The translations under genes and the position numbers were made by a program. A DNA stretch of 64,000 nt from Mimachlamys varia (Eukaryota; Mollusca; Bivalvia; Pectinida; Pectinidae), in the NCBI GenBank assembly GCA_947623455.1, contig OX392532.1:4113501-4177500 (forward strand). The letters are read 5' to 3'. Below the pieces are notes generated by a model. It ran no database searches. It was not told the origin of the DNA and saw only the letters and a program-made list of their open reading frames with translations. Positions 1-10,600 of the stretch are shown in pieces. Positions within the stretch are counted from its first letter, which is position 1, and every line of letters begins with the position of its first letter.

Positions 1-148
1 TGAAAGTCATTTTTTTTAACTTACATAGTGCTATGAAGGCAGCCGTTACATCCATACTTAACATGAAGCCCTAGCGGGCTTCATTCAATATGGATGTAAC
101 GGCTGATCTTTCATAGCACTATGAAATTTAATAAAAATATGACTTTCA
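1..148. repeat. Foldback (hairpin) element with near-complete palindromic arms
   Basis: The first bases (TGAAAGTCAT) pair with the last (ATGACTTTCA at 139-148). The arms continue inward through CATAGTGCTATGAA and CAGCCGTTACATCCATA and their complements. A second small hairpin, GAAGCCC-TAGC-GGGCTTC (65-82), forms the tip. This is the structure of a miniature inverted-repeat element. The window edge coincides with its end, so flanking target duplication cannot be checked. Confidence 0.7.
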
Positions 149-1060
149 ATTAATATATTTACATTTTTACTATAGAAAAATTGCTTAACCTCATTTATAT
201 GTTTTCCAATTAATTGTTTATTACCTGCATTTGTATATGTGTCGTCATTTTAACGACATTGGCGGAACAGTCCAGCTTGAATAACATTGGCGCCAATGAT
301 AATAATTAGTCATTTGAGCATTTGACGCAAGGGCCATCTACATGTTATTCGAAGCGGCGCGACAAGACTCTCATTGAACAAGCTTGATCTATGACGTCAT
401 AATTAAACCACGTGCTACGTCTCGAAAACCATTGCTTTCAAACTTTTATGAAAGGCCTTTTTGCTGGTAGTCTTCATATAGTGGGTTGCAGCGCAAATGT
501 AAATATACTTTTATGAAAGGCATTTTTGCTGGTTATCGTAATATAGTGGGTTGCAGCAGCGCAAATGTAAATATATAATAATGAAATAAAATAACATTTA
601 GCAAACGCTCTAGTAACTGTAATACACTTTAAAACAATTTTTAAAGGCATAGGTGTTAGATGGACATACATTGTACTCGATCCTCTAAGAGTCACTAATG
701 CTCTCTTTACCTCAGAATATGTCACTGTAAAGTGTAACATTCAGTGTGTAATATATTGTTGATAGGACAAATACCAGTTTGATAATTAGATGAACACCAG
801 AACTAAAAGTAGTTCGTAATTGTGTAAAGACACAAAAGACAAGATTTGGAATCCGTTGACAATTGTACTTTTGGACATATGTCTGACGAACTGTTGGTAA
901 GGTTTCGTTAATTACTTAAGCAGAGACATAGAGAGCGAAAGTGAGTGTAAAATCCTGGAGTATCGAGTAATAAAATGAAGGAGGAGTCGTGTTACAGATG
1001 CCTTGCACATTATCCTCCAGAGGAATATAACGCCATGGCGGAGATGTAAATGTCTAGATA
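149..1060 (+). other. Upstream sequence of the sulfotransferase gene, no coding region recognised
   Basis: This is AT-rich non-coding DNA. It probably holds the 5' untranslated exon(s) and the end of an intron before the acceptor at 1078-1079. A possible donor (TTG followed by GTAAGG) lies near 895, but I cannot place the first exon with confidence. The only other structure seen is the short tandem duplication at 442-577. Confidence 0.4.
442..577. repeat. Tandem duplication of a ~65-bp unit, two copies
   Basis: The block that begins ACTTTTATGAAAGGC and ends GCAAATGTAAATATA occurs at 442-506 and again at 507-577. A few substitutions and a 3-bp GCA insertion separate the copies. It lies about 500 bp upstream of the sulfotransferase coding exon. 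Confidence 0.8.
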
Positions 1061-1080
1061 TCTTTTTTTTTATTCCCAGG
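1061..1080 (+). other. Predicted 3' splice acceptor before the sulfotransferase coding exon
   Basis: A pyrimidine run ends in TTCCCAG, with the AG at 1078-1079, followed by G and the ATG at 1081. This is a good animal acceptor. It argues that the in-frame ATG at 1003 lies in an intron and that 1081 is the real start. Confidence 0.6.
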
Positions 1081-2379
1081 ATGCTGTTTGGACTTAGTTG
1101 CTTGGCGACGATGGCTTTAGTCAGTGTCGTAAGATACTTTGATACCGTTGTAACTTTAATACATACTCCTGTGAGGAAATTCGTGGCCAGATACAGTTCT
1201 GATTTTCATCCTGAACCATTGCCGTTTTCATACCAACAAGTTTACAAAACTCCAGAACATTACTCTTCTGAAAAGAACAACCTCTCAAAACTTACACGAT
1301 ATGATTTGGAGGAACAAGTCAGACCTATTGCTGAGCCGAATGTACAGGACGCGATTGCCCAACCTGTCCATCACATAGCATTTGTAAAGGCCCACAAGGC
1401 TGCTAGTACCACAGTCCAAAATATATTTCTGCGTTATGGATATGACAACGACCTTGTGTTTGCTTTGCCAAGAGCTGGTTCGACCATAAGTGTGACACAG
1501 ACCGTGAGGCCAAACAATATCCTTCCGCCGCCCCCGAACAGGCATTATGATATACTGTGTTCTCATGTGATATATAACAGGGAAGCGTTCGATCAAATAC
1601 TACCAAACGATACTAAATATATAGGAATTGTTCGGGAACCGTTCCGTCAATTTCAATCCAATTTGCAGTATTATCGTCAAAGATTTGTGTTAAATATACC
1701 TGGTGACAAACCCGTGCTGGAATATCTGTTACACAATGATAGATACATGGAGTTTGGAGGAAGTAGGATTCCCTCAACATACAATAGAATGGCATTCGAT
1801 TTTGGGTTTCCTTTAGATTTGTTTTGGTCAAAAAACTATGACGAAATTCGGGACTATTTGGTGAAACTGGATAATGAAATGGACTTAGTGATAGTAACGG
1901 AATATTTTGACGAATCCATTGTGTTGATGCGACGTCTCTTAAACTGGGATCTGAAATACGTTTTATACGGTAAATTAAATTCTAAAAAGAAAAAGGATCC
2001 GCGATTGGAAATTGGATCAGAGGAAGAAGGACTCTATAGAAACTGGGCACTTCTCGACTACGCCCTTTACAATTATTTCCTTGACAAACTTAAACAAAAG
2101 ATAACAGATCAACCCCCGGATTTCTATGAAGAATTGGCATACTTCAGAAGCACCAGATCTAAATATGATGACTTCTGTAAATCTGCCATAAGTGGTGATC
2201 AGACAGTTATTTCATTCGAAGGCAGTAAGTGGAATAAACCATTTACTGTAACGAGAGAAGAATGTAAACATTTATATATCAGGGAAATTCCATTCTTTAA
2301 TCAACTGAGAAACCGCAGAATTCTTCAGATAGACAGAATGGACTCAGCTTTCAATCAAACCGTTGCAGAGACAACATAA
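1081..2379 (+). CDS. Galactose-3-O-sulfotransferase-like type II Golgi membrane protein (galactosylceramide sulfotransferase family)
   Basis: The predicted protein has 432 residues, the usual length for this family. A short cytoplasmic start is followed by a hydrophobic signal anchor (about residues 2-17), a stem, and a luminal sulfotransferase domain. The 5'-phosphosulfate-binding loop is at 101-115 (FVKAHKAASTTVQNI) and the 3'-phosphate-binding segment at 180-194 (YIGIVREPFRQFQSN); both bind the sulfate donor PAPS. Two N-glycosylation sequons are visible, NDT at 176 and NQT at 425. Members transfer sulfate to the 3-OH of galactose on glycolipids or glycans in the Golgi. The start at 1081 is preferred over the in-frame ATG at 1003 because a pyrimidine tract and acceptor lie between them. 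The reading frame is intact. Invertebrates often carry many paralogues, so the exact acceptor substrate cannot be told from sequence. No neighbour in the window shares the pathway. Confidence 0.88.
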   Translation: MLFGLSCLATMALVSVVRYFDTVVTLIHTPVRKFVARYSSDFHPEPLPFSYQQVYKTPEHYSSEKNNLSKLTRYDLEEQVRPIAEPNVQDAIAQPVHHIAFVKAHKAASTTVQNIFLRYGYDNDLVFALPRAGSTISVTQTVRPNNILPPPPNRHYDILCSHVIYNREAFDQILPNDTKYIGIVREPFRQFQSNLQYYRQRFVLNIPGDKPVLEYLLHNDRYMEFGGSRIPSTYNRMAFDFGFPLDLFWSKNYDEIRDYLVKLDNEMDLVIVTEYFDESIVLMRRLLNWDLKYVLYGKLNSKKKKDPRLEIGSEEEGLYRNWALLDYALYNYFLDKLKQKITDQPPDFYEELAYFRSTRSKYDDFCKSAISGDQTVISFEGSKWNKPFTVTREECKHLYIREIPFFNQLRNRRILQIDRMDSAFNQTVAETT

Positions 2380-2540
2380 ATCTAAACGATTGCCAATCTT
2401 CATTGATCATTTGGTGCAATACCGGAACTAGATTTCCGGTTCCTTTCTACACCAATGTTTGATTTATATATGAAGTATCGTGTATATATGTGTAGTATTT
2501 AGCTAGTGCCACATTTACCTACACATCAGAACGAACCTTC

Positions 2541-2708
2541 AATACGGAGTTGGAGAGGCGTGATATCGCAACATACCTTTTATATCGGGTTGGAGAGGCG
2601 TGATATCACAATATACCTTTTATATCGGTTTGGAAGGCGTGGTATCAGAACAAACATTTTATACCGGGTTGGTGAGGCGTGTTGTCAGAGCATAACTTCT
2701 ATACCGGA
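2541..2708. repeat. Short minisatellite, ~40-bp unit, about four copies
   Basis: The unit contains GTTGGAGAGGCGTGATATC followed by ACATACCTTTTATATCGG. The copies become more diverged towards the right. It lies in the probable 3' untranslated or flanking region of the sulfotransferase gene. Confidence 0.8.
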
Positions 2709-2732
2709 CTGTACAAACATCCTGACCTGGGA

Positions 2733-2738
2733 AATAAA
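2733..2738 (+). terminator. Candidate polyadenylation signal of the sulfotransferase gene
   Basis: AATAAA lies about 355 bases after the stop codon. A second AATAAA lies at 3015-3020. Without transcript data neither can be preferred. Confidence 0.35.
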
Positions 2739-2799
2739 CAATATTTTACAACAAAGAGCAAAAATGAAACTAGTAAGACGAGCGGGGCGAGACCTCTAA

Positions 2800-4280
2800 T
2801 TATGGAGCACGGATGTTACCACCAAGCCAAAAGGTCCGGATCAGTTGAACTGGTTCGTAATTTTCCGATATTGCTATGCAAGGTAGTCTTTTTTTTACAC
2901 GTAACACATGTTATATGCAATACCATTCTTCTCTCATGTTTGATGAAACTTTATCATTAGAAACGGTATTATAATGTATACTCTAGTTCACCCATTTCAA
3001 AATAATGAATACAAAATAAATCACTGCTTGGAGTAATGTTATTTATTCTTCTTATCATAGCGTTAAGTAAATACAAAACCAATATTATCTACATGTACTT
3101 TGAAGCAGGGTGGCTTGTTTTTATTGGAAGTATGCAAGATTTATTTTCCAGAACGAGACAATCATGTTTATGTAAGCCATGTTGTTTCATAATCCTGGAG
3201 GGCATTCTGCAGTAATGTTTCTCTGGCAGAAAGTTACACTATATGTACTTTGTTGTATCATGGCGGGAGTCAATGGGATGCTTATCTTTCTGAAACCCCT
3301 GGTCTTCCTATATCTGATGTGCAAGTGATTATTTTATTTATGTTGTTGTAAACGCACATATTTTAGCGGTTATCTTGTATTATCGATAACTGCGCTAAAC
3401 TATTCCGTTGAATTTTTATTGTGCTAACTAGCGTTTTCTGTTATTTGCGCATATCTGATTAAATTATGTTATGCGCTAAAATGAGTGCGCTGAAATTGTG
3501 TTCTTTTTTGCATTTTCGAAAATATAAGGATGCTAATGTGACCCTTCCTCACATATTCAGTATAATGAGTCGATAAGCACCCAATGACCCAATTTTCGGT
3601 TGGGAGTGTGGGGGGGGGGGGGGGGGGGGGTCGAGTCGGGATGTCAGCACATGTCCTAAGGTCTAGCTCACTCTAGATTTCCATTGTACTCTAGTATCCA
3701 AGTGATATGGTATGAGATGTCAGGGAAACCACTATCTCTGGGCTAGGGAGAAAAGCACAAAAAAGAACATCACTTTCGCAGAAATGAAAACAATGCAACA
3801 ATGGCACAGGTCCCTCCACAATCGGTTGAAATGTATATAATGGAATATTTGACAACAAAGGAAACAGCATTAGGTCTTTTTCCACATTGTAAACCATATA
3901 CATTTATATGAACGTTTAAACGGGTTTATGATTTTACCAAAGTACGGGATCCTACATAGAGATGTATCCCAATCCTGATATCTAACTCTAAAATGTCCAA
4001 TAATGATGTACAGTGCATTGTATTGCATTTCGTTATTTTGTTTAGGAAGGATTGCTCACATTATACGGCTGCTGCCAAACAAACTACATTTGTACGGAAG
4101 CGTGAAATGACCCTCTACAACCAATTTATAAATGGTTATATATTTGTATTTTATGACATACAACCTACTTATACGTTGTTTTTGCAACTTGTTTATGTCA
4201 CAATAGCGACTTAAATGAAGTTTCTACCTCGTTATCTCGTGTTTACTGCATCGTCTAAGTTCCGTAACAAACATACCACA
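2800..4280. other. Non-coding stretch with a 21-base G run
   Basis: No gene or clear repeat was recognised. The only marked feature is an unbroken run of G at 3610-3630. Short open frames here have no recognisable domain. Confidence 0.5.
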
Positions 4281-4284
4281 AAGA

Positions 4285-4617
4285 ACTATGAGCAAGTTTT
4301 TTGGTAGCGATCTTTGTCTCATCTAGAAATGATGCACGATTTTGAGTATGCTCATTAGCATGTTTATTTGTAATGATTGACAATGATGACTTGGTTCTCA
4401 CTTTGATGACTTGATGTTTACTTGAATTGACCAACATTTCCATTTCGGATGTCGTCGATGTAGCAGAAGACGTTTATTCTTCCGGAACACCTAATCTTAT
4501 GACCTTGCATTTTTACAAGGGTCTCCGTGTTAATATGTTCTTTTGACATATGTTCCCTCTATTTTACTCCATTATGCGTTCGGATTATGGTTTTGTTGAC
4601 GCTTTGGTATTCTCTAG
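4285..4617 (+). mobile_element. 3' end fragment of a dispersed Penelope-like reverse-transcriptase element
   Basis: The sequence matches the 3' end of the more complete copies at 52632-54650 and 40930-41765. It runs from the GCAAGTTTT-GGT block through TTCTTCCGGAACACC to the terminal GCTTTGGTATTCTCT. It is truncated at its 5' end and diverged. Confidence 0.65.
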
Positions 4618-4715
4618 TTTTATTATGCAACGAATCTATCTTTCTAACGTAGATGATCACATCATATAACACTACAACATGTACATTTATACATATCGTG
4701 TCACATCCTCGATAT

Positions 4716-5245
4716 CTAGGGGTTACGATCACCTATGTAATCTACACCCCTGGAATATATCATGGCAAAATTGAAAGCTCCCGGGTCTGCCACCTAGCGG
4801 TCGGTGTGCGTTGTGTCCCTTTGAATCACGTAATCACCGACCAATCAAAATGCGTGTAACAAAACGGCTTCAACAATGAATGTAAACATGGAAGAACATC
4901 TCATTCGGTTGATCTGTGAAAAATTCCAAGCTTGATCAAATTAGACAGCATCAGGAAACGGCGATCAACGCACTGAGTCCTTACCGTATATGTGTCGTTG
5001 AAGATTGTTCTTCTCTGTTTTACTGGTAAAGATCCATGACACAGTCGACACATTGTCTTGTTTGTTTACATTTTTTCTGTCCCATTAGAAGAGCGCGTGA
5101 TCAAATGTAAGGTGCGCTCTGATTGGACGCAGCCAGACCTAGCTGCATCCAATGAAAATTCTCGTCGCGGGATTTACGAAATGTGTTCTATATATGCCAA
5201 GGGTGAAGATGAGTGTGCGAATAGTACATTGTAACCCTTGGCTAG
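4716..5245. repeat. Candidate inverted-repeat element (~530 bp)
   Basis: The left end (CTAGGGGTTACGATCACC, then ACCCCTGGAATATATCA) resembles the reverse complement of the right end (GCCAAGGGTTACAATG, then ACCCTTGGCATATAT). The arms are imperfect over about 55 bp. This suggests a small DNA transposon remnant; the family is not identified. Confidence 0.5.
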
Positions 5246-6549
5246 CGAAGATGATCGTGTCAATGGTTCACTAAATGGTGTTTTGATGGCGGAGTAAATG
5301 GTTAAAGAGTAACTGTAGTGCAAAACCATCTTTTGTGTATGGAAAGATTGCTAAATAGTAAGTGAGATAATTCACACGAAAATTTTTTTTTTGTAAAAAT
5401 TACGAAGTTTTGACCATTTTTCTAAATTTCACACCTGAAGGCAAATCAGAAAATCCCCGATTTGGCCATACGACCGGAAGTGACGTCACAACGGTGACCG
5501 CACTGATAGACTTGTGTAGTCATTATATTAAAATTATATGAATCGTATCACGACTTGTTATTTGTATAGAGTCTTCTATTCAAGAATATGACACTTATTA
5601 TATATCAAGGTTGTATGGAGTTAATTAATGACCCTACTGATAATGCCAAGGTGTTGTATGCCCCAGGGGGCCGTGATTAGTGGTGAGGGGGGGTCGGGAG
5701 TTCCAAAGGTGTGCGGCACACGTGGTCATGATCACTCGACCATAAATCAATTACCGCCGGACTCGCTAACATGATTAACAGGTTATTAACATGCACTTGA
5801 TATGATTAGGTATTAATTTTCTCATATTTTATTTCATATATCACCGCTAAAACGGCGTGTGTATTCACTGATGGTCACGTTGATTACATGCACATATCAG
5901 CAGGAACTGATCATAACACCTTTTAAAATGCACGCTGAACATTTTTAATGCATGTCGGTCGGCTGTATAAATACAAAACTACTTAGAAACAACCTCAAAC
6001 AAACAGATAAGGAAAAAAATATTTGTGTTGCTTTAGACTATCTAATTCCGTGTATAGACTCAAAGATTCAAAGAAGAACAGTTAGTAACGTCATATAGAA
6101 CGACAAGACCAGCCTTTTTATACGTACAATACGATGTACGTATGTTGGAAAATGAAAATATATAACTTTTATCAATGCTTTCGACCTGTATAAACTGTTT
6201 TGACGGGTATCACATTTCGACTTCTTTTATATCCTTATATATGTTTGAGAAATTATAGGTGTGTATTAAAGTTAACAGCTTTCTATCCATTGATAATTTA
6301 TTTATGTCTATGCAGTATAAAAAAATAATTCAAATCGTGAATATTGTAAAAAAAATAGAATATGAGCGAAATCCTGATGTTACCTGTCTTCAGGCACATA
6401 CATGTACATCGAAATAGAAATCAAGAACAATGTATTTCGAATTCTGTTTGAGAAAAAATAAGATTAGATCTATGAAAACCCCTGCGTTTTACTGACAAGA
6501 AATGAACATGGAACATCTTTTGAAAATAAGATGAGAAGATTTCTTAATT

Positions 6550-6968
6550 GGTTTTAATCACCGGCATTTGTGGCCAGGAGAATAGTCATCTAAAATATAG
6601 ATAATTTGCAAAATATTAATAATTAAAATAAAATATAAAAACTGACTTAAACAATTTTCTTTTTATGTTATTAATGATCTAAAACCATAATGAATGTAAT
6701 TGCCAATTTTCAGCTTGATACGTCAAGCGGTTAAATTTCACAAAAAAAAGAGTGTCTGATAGTCGATTTTTTTGTTACATTAAACCGCTTGACGTATTAA
6801 GCTGAAATTTGGCAACTATTTTCAATACGGTTTTAGATGATTAATAACATAAAAAGAAAATTTGAAAATTCAGTTTTTATATTTTATTTTAATTACCATA
6901 TTTCGCTCTATGTTATCTATATATTTAGATGGCTATTCTCCTGGCCACAAGTGCCTGTGGTTTTAATC
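6550..6968. repeat. Long imperfect palindrome (~420 bp foldback)
   Basis: GGTTTTAATC near the start and its counterpart near the end, GGCCAGGAGAATAGTCATCT with AGATGGCTATTCTCCTGGCC, and GATACGTCAAGCGGTT with AACCGCTTGACGTATT pair around a centre near 6755. This is typical of a foldback or miniature inverted-repeat element. Confidence 0.75.
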
Positions 6969-7026
6969 CGCATTTTATTCATTTATGTTAAAAATAAAAT
7001 ATGAAAAAACTGTGATACAGACATAC

Positions 7027-7056
7027 CAGGGACGTATATGTGCATATACGTCCCTG
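7027..7056. repeat. Perfect hairpin, 14-bp arms, 2-nt loop
   Basis: CAGGGACGTATATG and its exact reverse complement are separated by TG. The same hairpin recurs at 7683-7713. Confidence 0.9.
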
Positions 7057-7682
7057 AGACATATCAAGCAAGTTTTCAACAGAACTTTTCACGTTGAATA
7101 GAAGAGTCAAACTCGAAATTAAAAAAGTGTCATATACTGTGTGAGTTGACGGTGGGTTACGGAGATTTCAAAAGATACATGTGCACTCGATAGTCTATGT
7201 TCCAGTCGAGAACTAACTACAGATTTAGAGTACACATTTTGAAGTTACAAAGAGGGAATAATAACCGCAACGTACTCAACTATTACAATTTAGTTAACTT
7301 TGATAGCCCCCCCCCCCCACCCCTCTCCAATGTTAATTACTTCCTATTTGAGTAACAAGTTACGTGTGTAGTTATCGAACTGACCAGGTAGATTATCCCG
7401 CTAATCTGATTACGTAATATAATATAATGGACACTAACATGAGATGTACAATACTCAAAGGTATTATTTATGGAAACGGATTAATATAAGTTTTTTTTAA
7501 ACTTGTTTCCGGATCCTATTCCTGCATATTCTCTGTCTATAATGTTGTTTATATACTGTTGGAATGAAATAAAGTTTATATTAAAGGTATTATTATAAGA
7601 GACACTCTTGAATCATTGGATAAATGATATGTATAACTGACATTATAAATGACACAGAGTATTACAATATGATAGCGCATAT

Positions 7683-7713
7683 CAGGGACGTATATGTGAC
7701 ATATACGTCCCTG
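7683..7713. repeat. Perfect hairpin, 14-bp arms, 3-nt loop, twin of the one at 7027
   Basis: CAGGGACGTATATG and its exact reverse complement are separated by TGA. The arms are identical to those of the hairpin 630 bp to the left. Confidence 0.9.
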
Positions 7714-8159
7714 CGCATATATATATGGGTCCATTAAATTAATTTGAACAATCAATAAACACTAAATTTATGAAAGAATCAAAATAATGTTATTTCAATG
7801 ACGATTTCAGATTATTCTCCCGACCCTCATATTATGGTACGTCCCTTAATTTCATTGTATAATACATTTTGAATCATTAATCAACCAGACGTACATATTA
7901 CTATTATATATAGAGAGACATATCATAGGACCCAATTTCTTGTGTTCCCGTTGTGACGTCACCAATACGTGTGCACAACTTTTAGCGGTTCGCGATACGC
8001 TTAATTAGCGTGTGGCAAAACAGGTAAAAAACCAAACTTCAACCTGTCGTAACTTTGTAACCGGTCGGCCGATTTCGATGCGGTTTTCGACAATGTATTA
8101 ATGCCGACACAACGAGTCTGATCATTTCAGTTTCTATTTGCACTACAGTTACTCTTTAA

Positions 8160-8819
8160 CTTTCCGGACCAGCTGGTTGCGTGTCAATGTTTTTTCCCAA
8201 AGTCTTTATATCTCTGTTAAACGTATTCAATCTTACATTTCATATTTATAAATTTTGCTAGCAATGCATTCATTGCTAGAGGGTTTAACATTACAACGAA
8301 AGCATTACACATCACATTGGTGGGTGGCCTAGTTATCAATTGTATCGGCAATATGTCTCCCTATCCCTTAAGTCTGTAGGTAGAATTGTGTCGCTGTCCT
8401 ACACACAGAGAGGAGGTTGACCTGCGAGCCCTATAAACGTAAAAGTTACGAGACAGCACCAGGGTAACGTTGTAAGGTGTAATATCAACCAATCAATTTC
8501 TGTTTGGCTAGATCAACAACCTTTCATAAAGCATGCTGCAATAAGCCCAAAGCTGCAACAGGTGGTGGATATACGTATGTTTGTAGGACGTAGCGGTTTT
8601 CAAAGTAAATATATGAATATCGTTATATCCTGATCGGCAAAACAAACCGTGACTTAAAGAGGATTTACGTCGACAACAGCAGGCCCTGCGCGTATTGGAC
8701 TGTCACCTTCAGTAGCAATGATTTCGCTTCTTGAAAGGATTTAAAGATATACGCTTTGTCAAGTTGATGGTGCCCAGGATTAGAGTGTAATGATTAAGGT
8801 GATCGTACCGAGTGTCTGA
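8160..8819. other. Non-coding stretch, nothing recognised
   Basis: No gene, RNA or repeat was recognised between the TTAA-flanked element and the 32-bp array. Confidence 0.5.
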
Positions 8820-10600
8820 GAGTAATAACCGCGGTGACTGTGTCCTGTGTCTGGGAGTAGTAACAGAAGTTTGTGTACTATGTCAGATAATAATAAAAGA
8901 GATGACTGTGCCCTGCGTCAGAGAATAACCGAGGTGGGGGTGTCTTGTTTCAGAAGTAATGATCGATGTGCCCAAGAGTAATAACCGAGGTGACTGTATC
9001 CTGTGTCAGAGAGTAATAACCGAGGTGACTGTGTCCTGTGTAAGAGAATAACCGCGGTGACTGTGTCCTGTGTCTGAGAGTAATAACCGAGGTGACTGTG
9101 CCCTGTGTCAGAGAATAACCGCGGTGACTGTGCCCTGTGTCAGAGAATAACCGCGGTGACTGTGCCCTGTGTCAGAGAATAACCGAGGTGACTGTGTCCT
9201 GTGTCTGAGAGTAATAACCGAGGTGACTGTGCCCTGTGTCAGAGAATAACCGAGGTGAATGTGCCCTGTGTCAGAGAATAACCGAGGTGACTGTGCCCTG
9301 TGTCAGAGAATAACCGCGGTGACTGTATCCTGTGTCAGAGAATAACCGAGGTGAATGTGCCCTGTGTCAGAGAATAACCGCGGTGACTGTGCCCTGTGTC
9401 AGAGAATAACCGCGGTGACTGTGTCCTGTGTAAGAGAATAACCGCGGTGAATGTGCCCTGTGTCAGAGAATAACCGCGTTGACTGTGCCCTGTGTCAGAG
9501 AATAACCGCGGTGACTGTGCCATGTGTCAGAGAATAACCGCGGTGACTGTGCCCTGTGTCAGAGAATAACCGCGGTGACTGTGCCATGTGTCAGAGTGAT
9601 AACCGCGGTGACTGTGCCCTGTGTCAGAGTGATAACCGCGGTGACTGTGCCCTGTGTAACAGTGATAACCGAGATGACTGTGCCCTGTGTCAGAGAATAA
9701 CCGAGGTGACTGTGCCCTGTGTCAGAGAGTAGTAACAGAAGTGTGTGTCCTATGTCAGATAATAATAAACGAGATGACTGTGCCCTGCGTCAGAGAATAA
9801 CCGAGGTGGGGGTGTCTTGTTTCAGAAGTAATGATCGATGTGCCCAAGAGTAATAACCGAGGTGACTGTGTCCTGTGTAAGAGAATAACCGCGGTGACTG
9901 TGCCCTGTGTCAGAGAATAACAGAGGTGACTGTGTCCTGTGTCAGAGAGTAATAACCGAGGTGACCGTGCCCTGTGTCAGAGAATAACCGCGGTGACTGT
10001 GCCCTGTGTCAGAGAATAACCGCGGTGACAGTGCCTTGTGTCAGAGTGATAACCGCAGTGACTGTGTCCTGTGTAAGAGAATAACCGCGGTGACCGTGCC
10101 CTGTGTCAGAGAATAACCGCGGTGACTGTGCCCTGTGTCACAGTGATAACCGAGATGACTGTGCCCTGTGTCAGAGAATAACCGAGGTGACCGTGCCCTG
10201 TGTCAGAGAATAACCGCGGTGACTGTGTCCTGTGTAAGAGAATAACCGCGGTGACTGTGCCCTGTGTCAGAGAATAACCGAGATGACTGTGCTCTGTGTC
10301 AGAGAATAACCGAGGTGACTGTGCCCTGTGTCTGAGAATTAAGAGACGACTGTGCCCAGTGTCTGAGAATAATAACCGCGTTGACTGTGTCCTGTGTCAG
10401 ACTAATAACCGAGGTGACTGTACCCTGTGTCAGACTAATAACCGAGGTGACTGTGTCCTTTGTCTGAGAATAACGAGATGACTGTGCCCTGTGTCAGAGA
10501 GTAATAACCGAGGTGACTGTGCCCTGTGTTAGAGAGTAATAACCGAGGTGACCGTGCCCTGTGTCAGAGAGAAATAACCGAAGTGACCGTGCTCTGTCAC
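8820..10600. repeat. Minisatellite, 32-bp core unit, roughly 50 copies
   Basis: The core unit reads AATAACCGCGGTGACTGTG followed by CCCTGTGTCAGAG, with AACCGAGG as the main variant. Units of 35-36 bp with AGAGTAATAACC also occur. A composite block with GATCGATGTGCCCAAGAG occurs twice (about 8940 and 9830), so part of the array was duplicated as a larger unit. Short open frames in it only reflect the repeat. Confidence 0.95.

Larger units (their letters stand above)
5302..8159. mobile_element. Candidate 2.86-kb non-autonomous DNA element flanked by TTAA
   Basis: Position 5302 starts TTAAAGAGTAACTGTAGTGC and 8137-8159 is its exact reverse complement, a 23-bp perfect inverted repeat including the outer TTAA on both sides. 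TTAA target duplications are typical of piggyBac and Kolobok elements. After the short arms the two ends diverge, though both contain TGACGTCACAACGG. No transposase was found inside. It contains the long palindrome at 6550-6968 and the paired hairpins at 7027 and 7683. Confidence 0.5.

Noticed and set aside
1003..1080. N-terminal extension of the sulfotransferase from the ATG at 1003
   Set aside because: It crosses a pyrimidine tract and a good acceptor. The ATG at 1081 gives a standard type II membrane protein start.
9335..9523. Frames in the 32-bp array
   Set aside because: They are periodic translations of the minisatellite.
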